A stretch of 33,800 nt of DNA from Auxenochlorella pyrenoidosa (Eukaryota; Chlorophyta; Trebouxiophyceae; Chlorellales; Chlorellaceae). The translations under genes and the position numbers were made by a program. The notes under the pieces are model-generated. The model made no database searches. It was not told where the DNA came from and saw nothing but the letters and a program-made list of their open reading frames with translations. The DNA lies in contig KQ481997.1 of assembly GCA_001430745.1 (NCBI GenBank), positions 232,817-266,616 of the forward strand, read 5' to 3'. This document shows positions 1 to 12,140 of the stretch, piece by piece (position 1 is the first letter of the stretch; each line of letters starts with the position of its first letter).

Positions 1-81
1 GCCGCCGCCGCCCCCCCCCCCCCCCCCCCCTCCCGCCCCCTGCCCCTGACCCAGGCCCCGCCATCCCCCCAGGTCCCTCCC

Positions 82-3000
82 TCACAACTCTGTGAAGCTG
101 CAGTTGAACGAGCCGCCGGTGAAGGCAAACTGGTTGGTGCCGGGCAGCACGTCATAACCTGGCACCGGCGGCGCCGCCAGCGCCAGCGGCGCGCCGCCAA
201 TGAAGGGCACGTCCGGGCCCCGCGTGATGACTGCCGGCGGGAACCAGAAGGGCGGTCCCACTGTTTCGCTGAACAGCAGCTGGCCTGCAGGCAAGGAAGG
301 TGTGTTAGAGGTTATGTGTTTAATGGGCGCGGAGTGTGTGTGTGTATGTGCGAGTGTGGTTGGCCGGGGCGGGGAGGAGCAGGCACAGAGGATGCTTTGG
401 TTGCTGTTTGACCAGCATGGCGGGGCAGCAGCGCGACGGCCTGGCTCCCCATAGGCTTGGCTCGCTGTCGGCCAGCAGTTCGGCCACGTGCACAGACATG
501 TGCACAATCGGCAGGCGCCTTTGCTGGGAAGCGCCACAATGCGCTCGCATGCCGCGGCACAAGGCTTGCAGGCGCGCGGCAGGGCGGGCTGCCCGCTGCC
601 TGGACGCTTACACTGCCCGGCCTCCAGCTTCTGTATGCGCGGCCCCAGGGTGTAGCTGCACCCGCCCTCGAGGTCGCAGTAACTGGATGGCAAGGGGATT
701 TGACAGGGCGCGTGGGCGCTGAGGGTGCAGCACAGCGCAGCACAGCGCAGTCCTATGCATCTGCTCGTCAAACTGCAGTGCACTCCCGGTGCACATGCAG
801 GACCCCTCGTGCCCGCACAGGGCTCTTTGGGTGCCGACAAGGGACGGGGGAGCACAGCACAGCACGGCGCAGCACAGCACAGGGGGCCAGGCGAGGCCGC
901 CAGCGAGCCCAGGCCGCACCCGCCCTTGACCAGGTCGGCTTCAACCAAAGTTTGAAAAAAAAAGTTCACAAATCAAACTAAAATGAAAAGAGAGACAAAA
1001 TCTGTCGCTCTTGAATACCCATTAATTTGAGTCACCTGAACAGGTTGCAGCCGGTGTCGTTGCGGCACGCGCGGCAGCACTCCTCTGCCGACGGCAGCCC
1101 ATCCAGGGTGGCCACGACGGCGCCGGCCATGAGCACGTGGTCGGCGACGATGCAGCCCAGCCAGCTGGTGTTGGAGTCTGCCGGCACGCCGGCGGGCGGC
1201 AGCTCGGCGGCGGGGGGCACCATAACGGTGCCGTCTGTCGACATCAGGGTGGTGTCCAGCTGCGGCGGCGGCAGGGGGGCGGCTTGTGTGCTTCAACAAA
1301 GGGGGCGGGGCACGCTTCCCAGATGCGGGGTAGTGGTGGTGGTGGTGGTGGTGTGTGTGTGTGTGGTGGGTGGGTGGGGGGTTCGGTGAGGGGACGTCAT
1401 GGGCGCGCTTTCTGATGAAAGGAGGGCAGGGGCGGGGCGGTGCCCAAGCCTGCCGCTGGCTGCGCGCAGGGCAGCACGACTCTGTGTGCAGTGTGCCGCT
1501 GTCAAACAAGCAGAGACGGCGCGCCACGGCGCAGGCGCCAGGTGACAGGGGGAGGTGACAGGGTGTGCGGTCAACGCTGGCAAGGCCAGCCGTGAGAGAG
1601 CCAGGCCGGCGGCTCACGGTCCGCCGGCAAGGCAAGAGCGCAGCTGCCAAAGCGCGCTGCCAAGGGGCGCTGCACTCACCAGGCTCCAGGCGTTCACCCG
1701 CGACAGCGTTGCGACAAAGGGCGACATGAAGGCGCCGCGCTGGGTCAGGGCGTCCCGGACCAGCAGAGAGATGGGCTCGCTGCAGCCGTCGGTGCCTGCA
1801 GGCCGGGGCAGGCAGACAGCAGTTCGGTGCAGGGCGTGAGCAAGCGTGAGGGGCAACGGGCATGCGTGCGCACCAGCCACCTGGCGCCTCTGTGTGTGCT
1901 GCCCCACCGCGCTGCGTCGGCCGTGCAGCGTGCCAGCTCAAAGGGGGCGGCACCGGCGACTCAGGGGGGCGTGCCAAGAGTGAATGCTGCGAGGAGGCTC
2001 TTTTCCCGGAGAGGAAGGAACAGACAGACGGCGGGAAGAGACCCGCCGTCGAGGCAGTGCACCGCAATAGTTTTCAATCTCATCAATAAAATGTCTCTTG
2101 CATATACTTATGCATAGCAATGCAAAAATGATACAATAAAGAAAGAAAGAAGCACCCACCGTCGAAGTAGTGCACAATGGCCTGGCACTCGGGCATGCCG
2201 GCGCACGTGACGACGGCATCGGGGATGGAGCCCAGCGCGCACTTTCCGGGGACCAGTGACTGCGGGCAGGCGATGTCGGCGCCCGGCACGCCCTGCCCCG
2301 CCTGCGCCGCAAAGCCGGGCACGTCGCTCAGCTCGTAGCGGATGGGGAAGCCTGCGGGGTACGTGATAAGGAATCCGAAAAAGGATAATAACTGAGCTGC
2401 ATGAAACGCCATGTGAACAGGTGATAAGCGGAGGGGGAAGCCTGCGGGCGGGGCGGCGGCGGCGCGCACCTCGGCCCGGGGGCGGCGGCAGCGGCACGCA
2501 GGTGCAGCGCAAAGCAGCAGCGGGGACCATCGCATGGGAGGGGCAGCACGCTGGTGCAAGGGATGCCGGGCCGTGGCAAGAGCCAGGCTGCCGAGCCAGG
2601 CGCACGCGCCTGTGGTGAGAGCGGCCGGCGGCTCGCCCGCGGGCGGCGCCGCCGCCACGGGAGCAATGGTGCAGTTGATGGCAAACAGTGAGCATGCGGT
2701 GCAGTTATCGACCTGCAGGGGGCATGTGTGCAGGCGGGCAGTCTGGGCACACAGGCAGCAGGAAGGCGGGAGGCAGGCAGGACCTTGCGCCGCTTCAAGC
2801 AGTCACGCGGCGGCGGCACTTGCTGCGGGTGCGCACCTGCACCTCGGCGCACTCCAGGTGAGTGAAAACATCGCACTGCTCGTTGTCCCAGCACGCCTGG
2901 CCGCACTCCAGGGGCGTGTCGGCCGCGGCAGTGCCCACCAGTTCTCCTTCAAGCTCCACACCCTGCTGGCACAAGACATACATGTGTCCGGTCGCCGGGT

Positions 3001-3106
3001 CTTGCTGATAGAAGATGGCGTCCGGCACCAGCGGCTCCCCGAGCGCCACCCCTAGCGCCGGGCCCAGCCGGCTGGCCAGCAGCAAGAGCAGCAGCGCCCT
3101 CAACAT
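82..3106 (-). CDS. Secreted PAN/Apple-like Cys-rich protein (7 exons)
   Basis: The model is 392 aa, with exons 3106-2837, 2712-2610, 2351-2160, 1795-1680, 1259-1036, 682-612 and 284-82; all phases agree. The ATG at 3106 opens a signal peptide (MLRALLLLLLASRLGPALG), so secretion or an endomembrane location is expected. Cys-paired segments resemble PAN/Apple folds: LECGQACWDNEQCDVF near residue 70, NCTACSLFAINC near 93, and AEECCRACRNDTGCNLF near 225. The C-terminal part, rich in Pro and Gly, ends SFNCSFTEL. Intron 2 uses a GC donor (ACAG|GCGCGT); reading through there fails to connect to the next exon. The acceptor of the third exon has a decayed copy at 2428-2451. No enzyme motif is visible. 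PAN folds bind proteins or sugars, so an adhesion or cell-wall role is only a guess. Fold assignment is moderate; gene reality is high. Confidence 0.75.
1332..1376 (-). repeat. (GGT)n-(GT)n microsatellite in PAN-like gene intron
   Basis: A GGT run passes into GT and then GGGT repeats. On the coding strand this is a CA/ACC-rich tract about 70 nt upstream of the acceptor at 1260. Confidence 0.9.
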
Positions 3107-4175
3107 TTCATCCTGAAACAGGCAATCGCAATCGACAAATTGCCGGCTGCGGTCCGAGGCCGCGCACTATGCCGTGACTGGTATCCGCCCACTCATACGC
3201 TGTTGCTGGCAGCACCTTAATATAATGCTGTCATGCTCAAAACAGAGTTCAAAAGCGAGGGCGAGCACGGGGCCGCACTGCCGTTGCAGCTGTTGTCGCC
3301 AAGCAAGGCAGTGTCCCCTGCGAGCGCGTGGCCGCTCTCCCAAATTGGCTCCCCGGCAGGCGATGGTTCCCAGTGCATGCCCCACACGTTACAGGTGCAC
3401 TGCCTGAAAAGCTTTTGTTTTTGGCTTCAAAAACCTTGGTGTCGGCAGCAGCGCACCTTGCCTGCACATCAGTGGAGTGCCTCGTTTGTGCAGCAGTACC
3501 GATGGCCGGTGCCAGACACAGGCACCTTGCCCTTACGACTGACCGCCCCTGCGCTGGCGGCAGCACTAACAGCGTGCACTGGTGGCAGCGCCTGAAACGG
3601 CAGCTGCGAGGACCACACCAGGGTGGGGCAGGCAAGGTTTCCCACTGCCGTTGCCTCCTGCCTGCGTCGACGGGCCACACCATCAAGCGGCCCTGCAGTC
3701 TGTCTGCGGCAGTGCCTCACAGGCAGGGAACCGTGCTTGAACTTCTCCTTCTTAATTCTCTCTTGTTTGGCTCAAATTCTGTCTCAACAAACCGCAACGG
3801 AACTTGCGACACAGACCTTCTCAAGCTACGCCGCTCCGAGGACAGTTCAGGGCAGCGCACGACACCTCGCATGGCCCAGCCTGGAGCTCTGGGGGCCTGG
3901 CTTGTTGGGAGTGAATTGAACGGGTCCTGGGCTCACGAAAGCAGTGCAGTGGAAAGCCTGCAAACCAGACAGACGCAACAGACAGAGGGACACCAAAAAT
4001 GCGCCGCCGCATGCCAGGCACGCGGCGGCCGCTCTGGATGAAATGACGGGATGAGTGGGTGAGTGCCGACATACTTTTTTGCTGGAAGGTGGATAGGTTT
4101 GGTTGGACAGAGCTCACACGAGTACCAGTGGGACAGCGGCAGGCCGCCGCGCGGCACTGCCGTCCACGCAGGTCC
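3107..4175. other. Intergenic region between TH1 3' end and PAN-like gene 5' end
   Basis: Both neighbours are on the minus strand, so this stretch should hold the 3' UTR of TH1 (from 4175 downward) and the promoter of the PAN-like gene (toward 3107). A minus-strand TGTAA at 3393-3389, the usual chlorophyte poly(A) signal, lies about 780 nt after the TH1 stop and could end that transcript. The plus-strand open frame 3328-4041 has no recognisable domain and low-complexity composition. I see no supported gene here. Confidence 0.5.
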
Positions 4176-7100
4176 CTACGCCGCCTCGGCATTCCGCCGC
4201 GCCGCCAGAGCGGCGTCCACCACCCCCAGCAGCTCGCGAGAGGCATCCGCCGGGCTCTCCGCCGCAAAGATGCCCGACACAACGGCGGCGCCGGCGCAGC
4301 CAGCTGCGATGGTGTGGGCAGCGTTGCTGACCTTGACGCCCCCGATTGACACCACTGCAGGCAGGCGGGGAGGGGCAGGAGCTCGGCCGCGGGTCGAAGA
4401 CATGCCAGTGGGCCAGTCGGGAGTGGGCGCCGCTGCCCCAGCGGGCCCTAGCAAACGTATTGACTGTAGGGCGGAGCTGGCAGCACAGATGCCGATCAGG
4501 AGGGGCCAGCTGGGGAGGGCTGCGCCCAGGGGAGCAGGCAGGCAGTGGCATCCCCGGCACAGGGCTGCGCACGGCTCCGGCAACAGCCGATGGGGCGCTC
4601 CCCTGCTGGACATGCAGACTCCTCTGCTGCGTTGAAGAGCGAGGCGCGACCCCCACCTGGGATGCTGACCGCTGCGCAAATCTCCCGCAGCCGCTCCAGC
4701 CCAATCACCTCTGCAGGCGGCACACACAAGGACAGCAGGGGCGAGCGGCAAGTGGTGGTGCAAGGTGGTGGCTCGAAGCGCGGCTCTGGGAGCAGCAGGG
4801 GGCAGCCGAGGGGCCTGGGCGCCAGCCGCTGAAGGAGGACACTGCACAGGAAGTGCCACAGCTGTCCCCGAGGCGGGAGGAGGCCGCGCCTCCCGGGCCT
4901 CCCCAGCAACTGCAGGCTCAGCTGGAATCTAGGAGCATCTGCACGAGCGGCGCACAGCACGCAACACAAGGCCCCAATTGCCATGCGCCAGTGAATGCCC
5001 TCACCCGAGTCTTTTGTCCCGGTTGGGTACACAGCCCCGGCGCCCAGGTAGTCGGCACCATCGGCCTCGGCCTTGCGCGCCTGCAGCAGGGAGCAGGGGG
5101 GACAGAATGACGGTGTGGTTGCTGCCGGTGGACTGATCATGATTTTGCGTCACGCCGCCCGGGCGGTTGGCGCCACCGGCCCCTGCCTTGCATCGTGTCT
5201 GCAGGGCCGGCCGGGTGACCGAGTGGGGGGGCCTGGGGGCTGAGAACCTGCCTCGCTGCCTGCCCCGTCGGCGGCGGCACCCCTGCTGCTGCCTGCTCCC
5301 CTCCCCGCCAGCTGTGCACGGCCCAGCAGACTGCCCCGAGGCGCAGCCAGCAAGCCCACCCCCCAGTCCTACCTCCTCCACAGTCTTCACAGACACTCCC
5401 AGAATAGCGTCAGGGCCGATCATGCGCCGCACAGCAGCGGCAGGCAGGTCGCCCTGCAGGCGGGTGGGGTGGGGCCGCAGTGTGATGCACAGCCATGCTC
5501 TGGCTTGCGGGGGTGCGGAGCAGACGCGCCCAGCGCGCGGGGTGCCACAAGCAGGCTTCCCCGCTGAGGCGGGCAGCGTGTGGCATGAAGCCATGTTTGT
5601 AGCGCACCACCACCATTGCCGCACACATATACCACCCACCCACCCAACCCACCTGGCCAATGTGCACGCCGTCGGCGCCCACAGCCAGCGCCACGTCAAC
5701 ACGGTCATTGATCAGCAGAGGCACGCCGCGGGAGCGGCACACCTCGAGCACAGCCGCAGCCTGCACGTGGGAGGGGGCCGGGGGACGGTGCGAAGGCAAA
5801 GGGGTGAGGCGAAGAGCGCGGGCGGGCTGGGTGGGGCAGGAGTGCGGGGCTCCCAGCTTGCATGCAGAGCGAGGAAGCAGCCGCACAGAAGCGTGGCAGT
5901 GCACGTGCCCGGAAGCTGCCGCCAGCAGTAAAGCTGGCAAGGGTGCAGCTCTGCGCGCCCCGTTGTGGCGCCCAGAGCTGACGCCTGCAAACTTCCAGCT
6001 GGCCGCGGCTCGCTAGCAGCGACGAAGGCACACAGAAACTGCCCACGACTTCTTAATGAGTGGCAGCGGCAGGACGTCTGCGCAGTCGCCGGCTCGGAGC
6101 CCCCCCCCAACATGCGAACTGATGCAGTTCGGCATGCCAAGAGCACCTGCCCACCCGTTAAGCTGCTGCACGTCAAAAGTCAAGAGGGAAAACCCTCAAA
6201 CAGTTTTTGAATGCGGTTTCTGAGGGTTTAACCCACGCAACCACAGGGGAAGAACGAGATCACGTGTGTGGGGAGGTGTGTGTGTGAGGGGTGGGTGGGG
6301 GGAGGAGGGGGTTAACCCTGTGCAGCAAAAACGGCCTGACAGCGGGGCAGTGCATGCACGTGGGGGAGGTCCAGTCAGCGTGCTCCGCCCATGGAGCCTT
6401 CTATGAAGGCCCCAGGGCAGAGCATGGCATGCCCTACACATGCAAACAAGCCATGCTGACTGGATCTCCCACAGCTGGAACAGCTAGCTGTTTGTGCTCA
6501 CTGCCCAGGGGGGCCGAGCGTTGCGGCACAGCCGACCTGCCAGGCTGAGGACAAAGCAGGCAGCGCCCATACTTGGGCCACCAACTGGGCCTGCGGCAGC
6601 GCAGGGCACTGACAGGCGCTGCTGCAGGCAAACAGGGTGCGCGCAGCAGCTGCAGCGCCGCCCGTGGCGGCAGTGGCTCAGGGGGATTCTGCTCCAAGAC
6701 AAGAAGCAGATGCTCCCTGGTGGCCGCAACCACCCCCAGCCTGCACAAGACGCTTGTTGCAGAGCCCACTGTGTGCCACGCCAACCCCGTTTTGAGGCGG
6801 CCAGCCTAGCACCGACGACAGGAGGAAGCTCCGGCGACCCTGGCTGAGGCCTGGTGCGGAGGTGGGGCTGGCAAGCCCAACCCAGGCTCTGCACACGGGA
6901 GATGCCAGCAGGGTCACGCCCCGCTGCCTTGGCCGCGCTGCGCACTACTGGCGGCCGGCTGCTCTTGCACACAGGGAAACCATCCAACTCATGCAAGCCT
7001 TGCTCTCCATCGTCCTTCTCACCCCGAGCCTTCAGCACCCACCCATGCCCCAGGCAGCAGCACGCTCGCCAACGGATCCAACAAAGCCCAGGGGCCGAGC

Positions 7101-10100
7101 AGGCGAGCGCCAAAGCAGAGCCCGCGGCTGGGCACACCCCGCCCCACCTCTTGCAGGAAGGGCCCCCCGTCGATCTTCTTCTCCCGCAGCTGCACTATCG
7201 TGGCGCCGCCGTCGAGGGCCAGCCGCACCGCGTCTGCAAAATAACATAAAAACAACACAAAAATTAACTAAAATAATTCTCCAAGTCATCTGTGTCGCCT
7301 GGTTCTGCAAGAGATTAACATTTGCACCAGGCGTATGCAGGCAGGCCAGGGGCACGCGGCTGCGGCGCCAGTCGGGGTCTGCTGCTGGCAGGCAGCCCGA
7401 CTGCATCTATGCACGTGCGGCACGTATCAGCCCTCCAGTTCTACCTGCCCCCCCTGCTTCCACCTCCACCCACTCCCTGCACGCCGCTTGCCTGCATTGG
7501 TGCGGCCCCACTGAGCGTTGCAGCCGGGGTCGGTCACGCCATACACCCGCAGGTCACAGACGTTGGGGATGCGCAGGCGCCGGGCCGCTGCGGCCTCTAG
7601 CGTCTCGCGTGCCGCCTCTGCAGCGGGCAGAGAAGGTCGGGGTGGACTTGGGGGGGCCACGCGTTTCGGCAGTGGATGGAGGGTCGGGGGTTTGCAGCGG
7701 GCGGGAGGATGGAGGGTGTGTGCATGCGGGCGGAGGGTGACGGGTGCACAGCCGCTGGGAGGCTGCTGGCTCCTGCCACCTGGTGCGCTCCTCGACAGCA
7801 GACTGGACGCATGTGCACCAAGGGATCACGCAGGCAGGGCGCTGTGGAGCGGCTCGCTGCAGCCGGGCTCCCACCTGCGGTGTGGCTGCAGGAGGGCGCG
7901 CCCGCGGCGTCGGCCGTCGCCGCCGCCACGCCCGCGCCCGCCAGCTGTGTGCTCCAATCTGCCAGCGCATAGCCATGGTTCATGGGCTTCTGCACTTCCC
8001 GAGGCCAGAAGGGAGCAGCAGGTGAGGCGCCGGCGGCAGGGCGGTCGGCGCTGCCAGTGCATGCTGAGCGGACACGACGGCCGGCTGGAGGACAGGGCAG
8101 GGCTGTTTTTGTGGTAGACTGCAGCCTGGGCACAGCACCGCCACGGCGCTCACAATAAGCGCTCCTCATCTGCCAATCAACCTATCCGGCGCTGGCAGCC
8201 GCAAGCATGCATCCTGGCGCCGGGCCAGCGGCCTCCCAACCACCTCAAAGTAATCGCCAATTCACAGACACTCTGTCAACATGTGAATTGAGTGGCACGC
8301 CTGCCCCCCAGGCTGCCCTTGCCTAGCGGCCTCCCAACCACCTCGCCCGCACCCCTCGCCCACCTGGCTGCCCTTGCCCAGCGGCAGGTCCATGCTGCGC
8401 TCCAGCATGCGCCACACATACCTGCGTTTCAGGTTTGTTAAGGGGTAGTGTTTCGGGAACAGAAAATCATGCATGAATCGATGCGCGGGGGCTGGGATGG
8501 AGGGCGGCGGGGGGGGTGTCAACGGTGGAGTGGGGCATTCCGTGACACACTTTCAGACGCGTGAATAGTGCAAGGGTCAGGACTTAGGGCTTGCTGGACA
8601 GGAGGGTGCAAGGCTTGGGAACTGGGACACCCCTAACCCGGTGGCTGTCCACTCTGCTGGCAGGTAGGGCGCTGCGGGGCATGTTGTGCAGCAGTGCCCA
8701 ACTGGCGCGGGCCGGCCGAGCTGCCCAGCAGCTTCCCAGCCCCCGCTGGAACCCCCCTCCCCCCACAGCCCACATCTCCACCCATCCCCACCCCCCTCAC
8801 TTCCTGGCTTGCCGCACAGCCGTCACCATGTCGGACCCCTTTGCCAGCTCAGCAGCAATGGCAGACGCCAGGGAGCAGCCGGTACCGTGGGAGTTGCCGG
8901 TGCTGCAGGGCAGGGCAGAGCAGTACAGGTGGGAGGCTCATCGGTCGTGCTGCCAGGCATGTCCGCAGGCGGCAGGCAGCAGGCCGCCCCATGCTTCCCA
9001 GCTGTTCCCAGCAAGCAGCCTTGGGTGTGAGTCACCAGCACTGCCGATGTGGCTCCACCCACGCGTATGGACAGCACACGGTCGGCTCCTCAATGCTTGC
9101 TGCCTGCCCTGGCCGTAAACCCCCTCACCGGCCTCTCTCAAGGCATGGCACCCCCCCTCCTCCTGCCACCCACAAGCAAGTTTCAACCCCCCAAGTCAAC
9201 GCCTCCCACCTGATGTGCCGCTCCGTGAGCTCAATCATGTTCTTTCCATCAAACAGAATGTCGGTCACGGTGCCCGGCTGCGCCGCCGGGCCCTCCCCGT
9301 GGTGGTCGTCCGGGTGGGTGGGGTCTGCGGCCTCTGCAGCCGCCAGGTGGCCGCCTTTGATCAGCACCCACTGCAGGGAGGAGCATAGAGGGGAGCGGGC
9401 ATGGTGGGCGTATCGAGCGAGGGGAGAGGAAGAGGCATGGCGGGCGCGAGAGCAGGAGGCTGCGCAGCTGCGCACGATGGCAGTCCCATGCTGTCAAGTG
9501 TCTGCGTGGCCGGCTCAGAACTGGCGGGCTTGGAGCCAGCCCAGCACCGCAGCACAACGCAGTCAGCCGCGGCCCTACACGCCGTCTGCCGAGGCCCCCA
9601 AGCAACCGGGCGCGGCTTTAAGCACAACAGCGCACATGGCCTCGCTGCTGCACTGTGCATGCATGATGCAGCTGCATCCAGTGCGGGTGACCAGGACCAA
9701 AGCGCCAGGCAGCAGCAGCAGCGTGCAGGCAGGCGCGCCTGGGGGCCGTATCGGTGCAGTTCCTCGGCTGCAGCCTTCATGGCCTCTACGCTCAGGATGG
9801 GGCGGCCATCTGCTGGGGAAGAGGGGGTGGGGTAATTTGCATCCTTCTTATGTTTTCATTGTGCATGCAAACATTACGGGGTGGGGTTACGGTTCTGGGT
9901 GGCCTGTAAGGGATGTTTGACCTGCTAACATGGCAAGGCTGCCACCAACTGGGGTGCATGCGGTGCCTGGGGAGCAGCAAAGCAATCAAGCCCAGGAGAA
10001 GCAAGGCCAGCGGCGCCCCACCCAGCAGCTTGGAGGTCTCCGGAATGTTGGTCAGGCAGGCAAATGAAACGAGGCCAGGGGCAAAAGACACAAGACCAGG

Positions 10101-11787
10101 GGAAGCAACGGGAAGCAAGGCCAGGATCCTACCCAGCAGCTTGGAGGCCTCGGGGATGTTGGGGGTCACGATGGTGGCCAGCGGCAGCAGGTGCGCCTTG
10201 ATCGCCTCGGCCACGCCTGCAGGCAGCAAAATTTGCAGGCAGGGGGCGACAACAGCAGGGGGTCACCCCGGACCTTGCATGGCATGGCAGGCGAGGGCAG
10301 GCAGCCTGGAGCGGATGGGCTGGGTGGAAGTGGACCGACGGTGCAGGCGGCCGCCAGCACGCAACCCACTGGCTTGCATGATCCCACTTCAGGCATGCAC
10401 TGCGGGCATGCACTGCGGGCACCAGGTGCAGCCAGGTACCACGCAGGTAGGGCCTGCGGGTGCCCGCCGCCGACCTACCTGTGGCGGCCAGGCTGCGAAC
10501 ACATGCAGGCAGGCAGACAGGTGGGCAGGGGCTGCAGGTGCGCGCTGCCGACCTACCTGTGGCGGCCAGGCTGCGAACACATGCAGGCAGGCAGACAGGT
10601 GGGCAGGGGCTGCAGGTGCGCGCTGCCGGCCTACCTGTGGTGGCCAGGGCGTCCCCGCTGGTGGAGACCAGCACCGGGTCCACCACCAGCTTGACCAGGC
10701 CCTGCGCCTGCAGCTCCTCGGCCACCGCCTCCACCACCTGCAGCAGTGGGAGGGAGGTGGGGTGGTGGGGTGTGGGTGGGTGTGTGAGGTGATGGTGGTG
10801 GTGGTGCTGGGGTTGCCCTGTGACAGCGTCAAGTCGGGCCAGGCTGAACCGCCCCACAGCGCCGGGCCGCAGCGCAGCGGCAGGGTCCCAAGCCTGCCTC
10901 TGACCAAGAGCCGTGCCACAGCACCAGGGCAGCAGGACGCAGCAGGGAGGCAGCAGCGGCAAGGGCAGGCCCGCCTGTGGCAAGGGCAGCAGGGGGCAAG
11001 GGGGCACGCAGCAGGGGGCCAGCGGTGGGGCGGCCCAGCCCACCTCTGGCGTGGGCAGCAGAGGGGGGGGGGGGGCAGGCAGCGGGCCCACCTCTGGCGT
11101 GGGCAGCAGGGGCCTAAAAGGGGGGGGGCAAAAGGGGGGGCGCCACGCAGCAGGGGCCAGCAGCAGGCCCAGCCCACCTCTGGCGTGGGCAGCATGCCGG
11201 TCTTCACGCAGTCGGCGCCAATGTCGCCCAGCACCGCCTGGATCTGCTGCCGAATGAAGGGGGTGGGCGCCACGTGCACGGCCGACACGCCCTCGGAGTT
11301 CTGTGGGCGGCGGAGAGGGAGGGAGATGTAGGAAATGCCAGGTAATGAGGCACACACAGATTGTGGGTGGCAGCGAGGATAGGAGGTGCAGGGTGTGGAC
11401 GGGAGACGGGAGCGTGGCTGGAGGGTGTGCTGGGGAGCAGGCGGCTGGAGAAGCGGTTCTGTTGCCACACCAGCCAGCCAGCCAGCCAGCCAGCCAGCGT
11501 ACTACCGCGGCGTGACAGATCCCTGCTCGGCTGGCCGCCTGTGGCTTGGATGTGCCAGCGGGAAGACAGGAGAAGAGCGCCGTCGCCTGCGCCGCCAGTG
11601 CCGGGACCCACGGCGGCAACTCACGGAGCTTCACGCGCTGCATGCTGGCTGACAACCTCACCTGCGCCGTCAGGGCCGTGATGGCCGTTGTCGCGTACGC
11701 ACCCCGCGCCATGCACGCTTTGAGGTCCGCCTGGATGCCCGCGCCGCCGCCACTGTCGCTGCCGGCGATGGCCAGCACGCGAGGCAC
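4176..11787 (-). CDS. TH1: TH1: HMP-P kinase (ThiD) + thiamin-phosphate synthase (ThiE), 5' end missing
   Basis: A bifunctional thiamin enzyme: the N half phosphorylates HMP-P to HMP-PP, and the C half couples HMP-PP with thiazole phosphate to give thiamin monophosphate. Plant TH1 has the same order and acts in plastids. There are 16 visible exons: 11787-11662, 11300-11178, 10737-10635, 10216-10133, 9809-9739, 9370-9210, 8902-8801, 8421-8364, 7989-7875, 7617-7492, 7233-7148, 5760-5653, 5453-5373, 5080-5005, 4710-4657, 4354-4176, giving 550 residues plus stop with every phase consistent. ThiD motifs: [16 protein letters not shown] (about 7-22), IKGGH (about 170), SHGTGCS (about 227-233). ThiE motifs: QLREK (about 371-375), INDR (402-405), GADGVHIGQ (413-421), AVYPTGTK (464-471), SIGGV. 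Donors at 9739 and 7492 are GC. The first visible exon follows an acceptor (TAG|GTG) and has no ATG, so an upstream exon (transit peptide or fused domain) lies toward the gap. Confidence 0.93.
5761..7147 (-). other. TH1 intron of about 1.4 kb without genes
   Basis: This intron separates the ThiE exon ending GGPFLQE from the exon starting [12 protein letters not shown], with phase 0 on both sides. The T-rich, less GC-rich patch at 6040-6270 and the G-rich strand at 6270-6315 are the only compositional breaks. No gene or structured RNA is supported. Confidence 0.55.
10020..10056 (-). repeat. Intronic copy of TH1 exon end and donor
   Basis: This resembles 10131-10167, the exon end coding NIPEASKLL plus its donor, displaced by 111 nt. 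The copy still reads NIPETSKLL followed by a GGTGGG donor. Confidence 0.85.
10472..10648 (-). repeat. 78-nt tandem repeat spanning a TH1 5' splice site
   Basis: Two full 78-nt copies (10472-10549 and 10550-10627) are followed by a partial third at 10628-10648, which is the true exon end and donor (GCCACCACAG|GTAGGC on the minus strand). Each upstream copy carries a good GCCACAG|GTAGGT donor look-alike. Confidence 0.9.
11039..11194 (-). repeat. Three identical 22-nt copies of a TH1 5' splice junction
   Basis: Identical 22-nt copies lie at 11039-11060, 11087-11108 and 11173-11194. The last is the real junction (CCAGAG|GTGGGC on the minus strand); the other two lie in the intron, separated by G-rich filler. 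Confidence 0.9.
11471..11498. repeat. (CAGC)7 microsatellite
   Basis: Seven perfect tetranucleotide units lie in the first visible TH1 intron. Confidence 0.95.
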
Positions 11788-12140
11788 CTACCGATGGAGC
11801 AGCAGAGGGCGGGCAGCCCGGGCGACCATATACATTTTTTATTCAAAAAAAGGCAAAGACGTTATCTGGCGCGCTAGCAGCGTAGGGGTGCCGAGACAGG
11901 GCGCGCCTAACCCAGGGCGAATGCGCGCTCAGTGCGCAGACTGGCAGGCGCCTGGGCCCTGGGTTGCTGAGCACGTGCCCTCGGCCTGCCAGGTGTCAGG
12001 CCAGAGGAGCAAGCCGCCGCGGCCTGCCAGGTGTCAGGCCAGAGGAGCAAGCCGCTGCGCGCGCTACAGCGCAGTCACCCTTTCCTTGGGCCACACTCGC
12101 CAGAAGCCGGCAGAGAGGCAGGCGCCAGAGTGCGGCGGAG
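11788..12140. other. Intronic/upstream sequence before first visible TH1 exon
   Basis: On the minus strand this reads into the TH1 acceptor at 11788. The only ATGs near that exon run straight into the TAG of the acceptor, so they cannot start TH1. A tandem duplication of about 35 nt (11981-12015 and 12022-12056) reads, on the minus strand, as a pyrimidine-rich stretch ending GGCAG. It could therefore be a duplicated 3' splice site of a hidden upstream exon. No exon can be assigned. Confidence 0.4.

Noticed and set aside
3328..4041. 237-codon open frame on the plus strand
   Set aside because: It has no domain or motif, Ala/Arg/Ser-rich composition, and overlaps the expected TH1 3' UTR. GC-rich DNA gives many such chance frames.
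4171..4199. Minus strand AATGCCGAGGCGGCGTAGGG resembles the 3' part of a TPP riboswitch
   Set aside because: It is the coding end and TAG stop of the ThiE domain. The other conserved arms (CTGAGA, ACCTGAT) are absent upstream.
4545..5110. Long frames antisense to TH1 and similar shadows over other genes
   Set aside because: High GC and few stops make antisense frames long. None has recognisable domains or agrees with splice signals.
5225..5260. CTGAGAACC on the plus strand as a TPP aptamer core
   Set aside because: It lies inside a TH1 intron on the antisense strand and lacks the P3, P4 and P5 partner sequences.
11039..11194. Identical 22-nt spaced repeats as a CRISPR array
   Set aside because: Only three copies with uneven G-rich spacers. 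The repeat is a TH1 exon end plus splice site in a eukaryotic gene.
11860..11900. Plus strand TTATCTGG...AGCGTAGGGGTGCCGAGA resembles TPP riboswitch pieces
   Set aside because: The pieces are in the wrong order and on the strand opposite TH1 and TH2. The required paired arms cannot be drawn.
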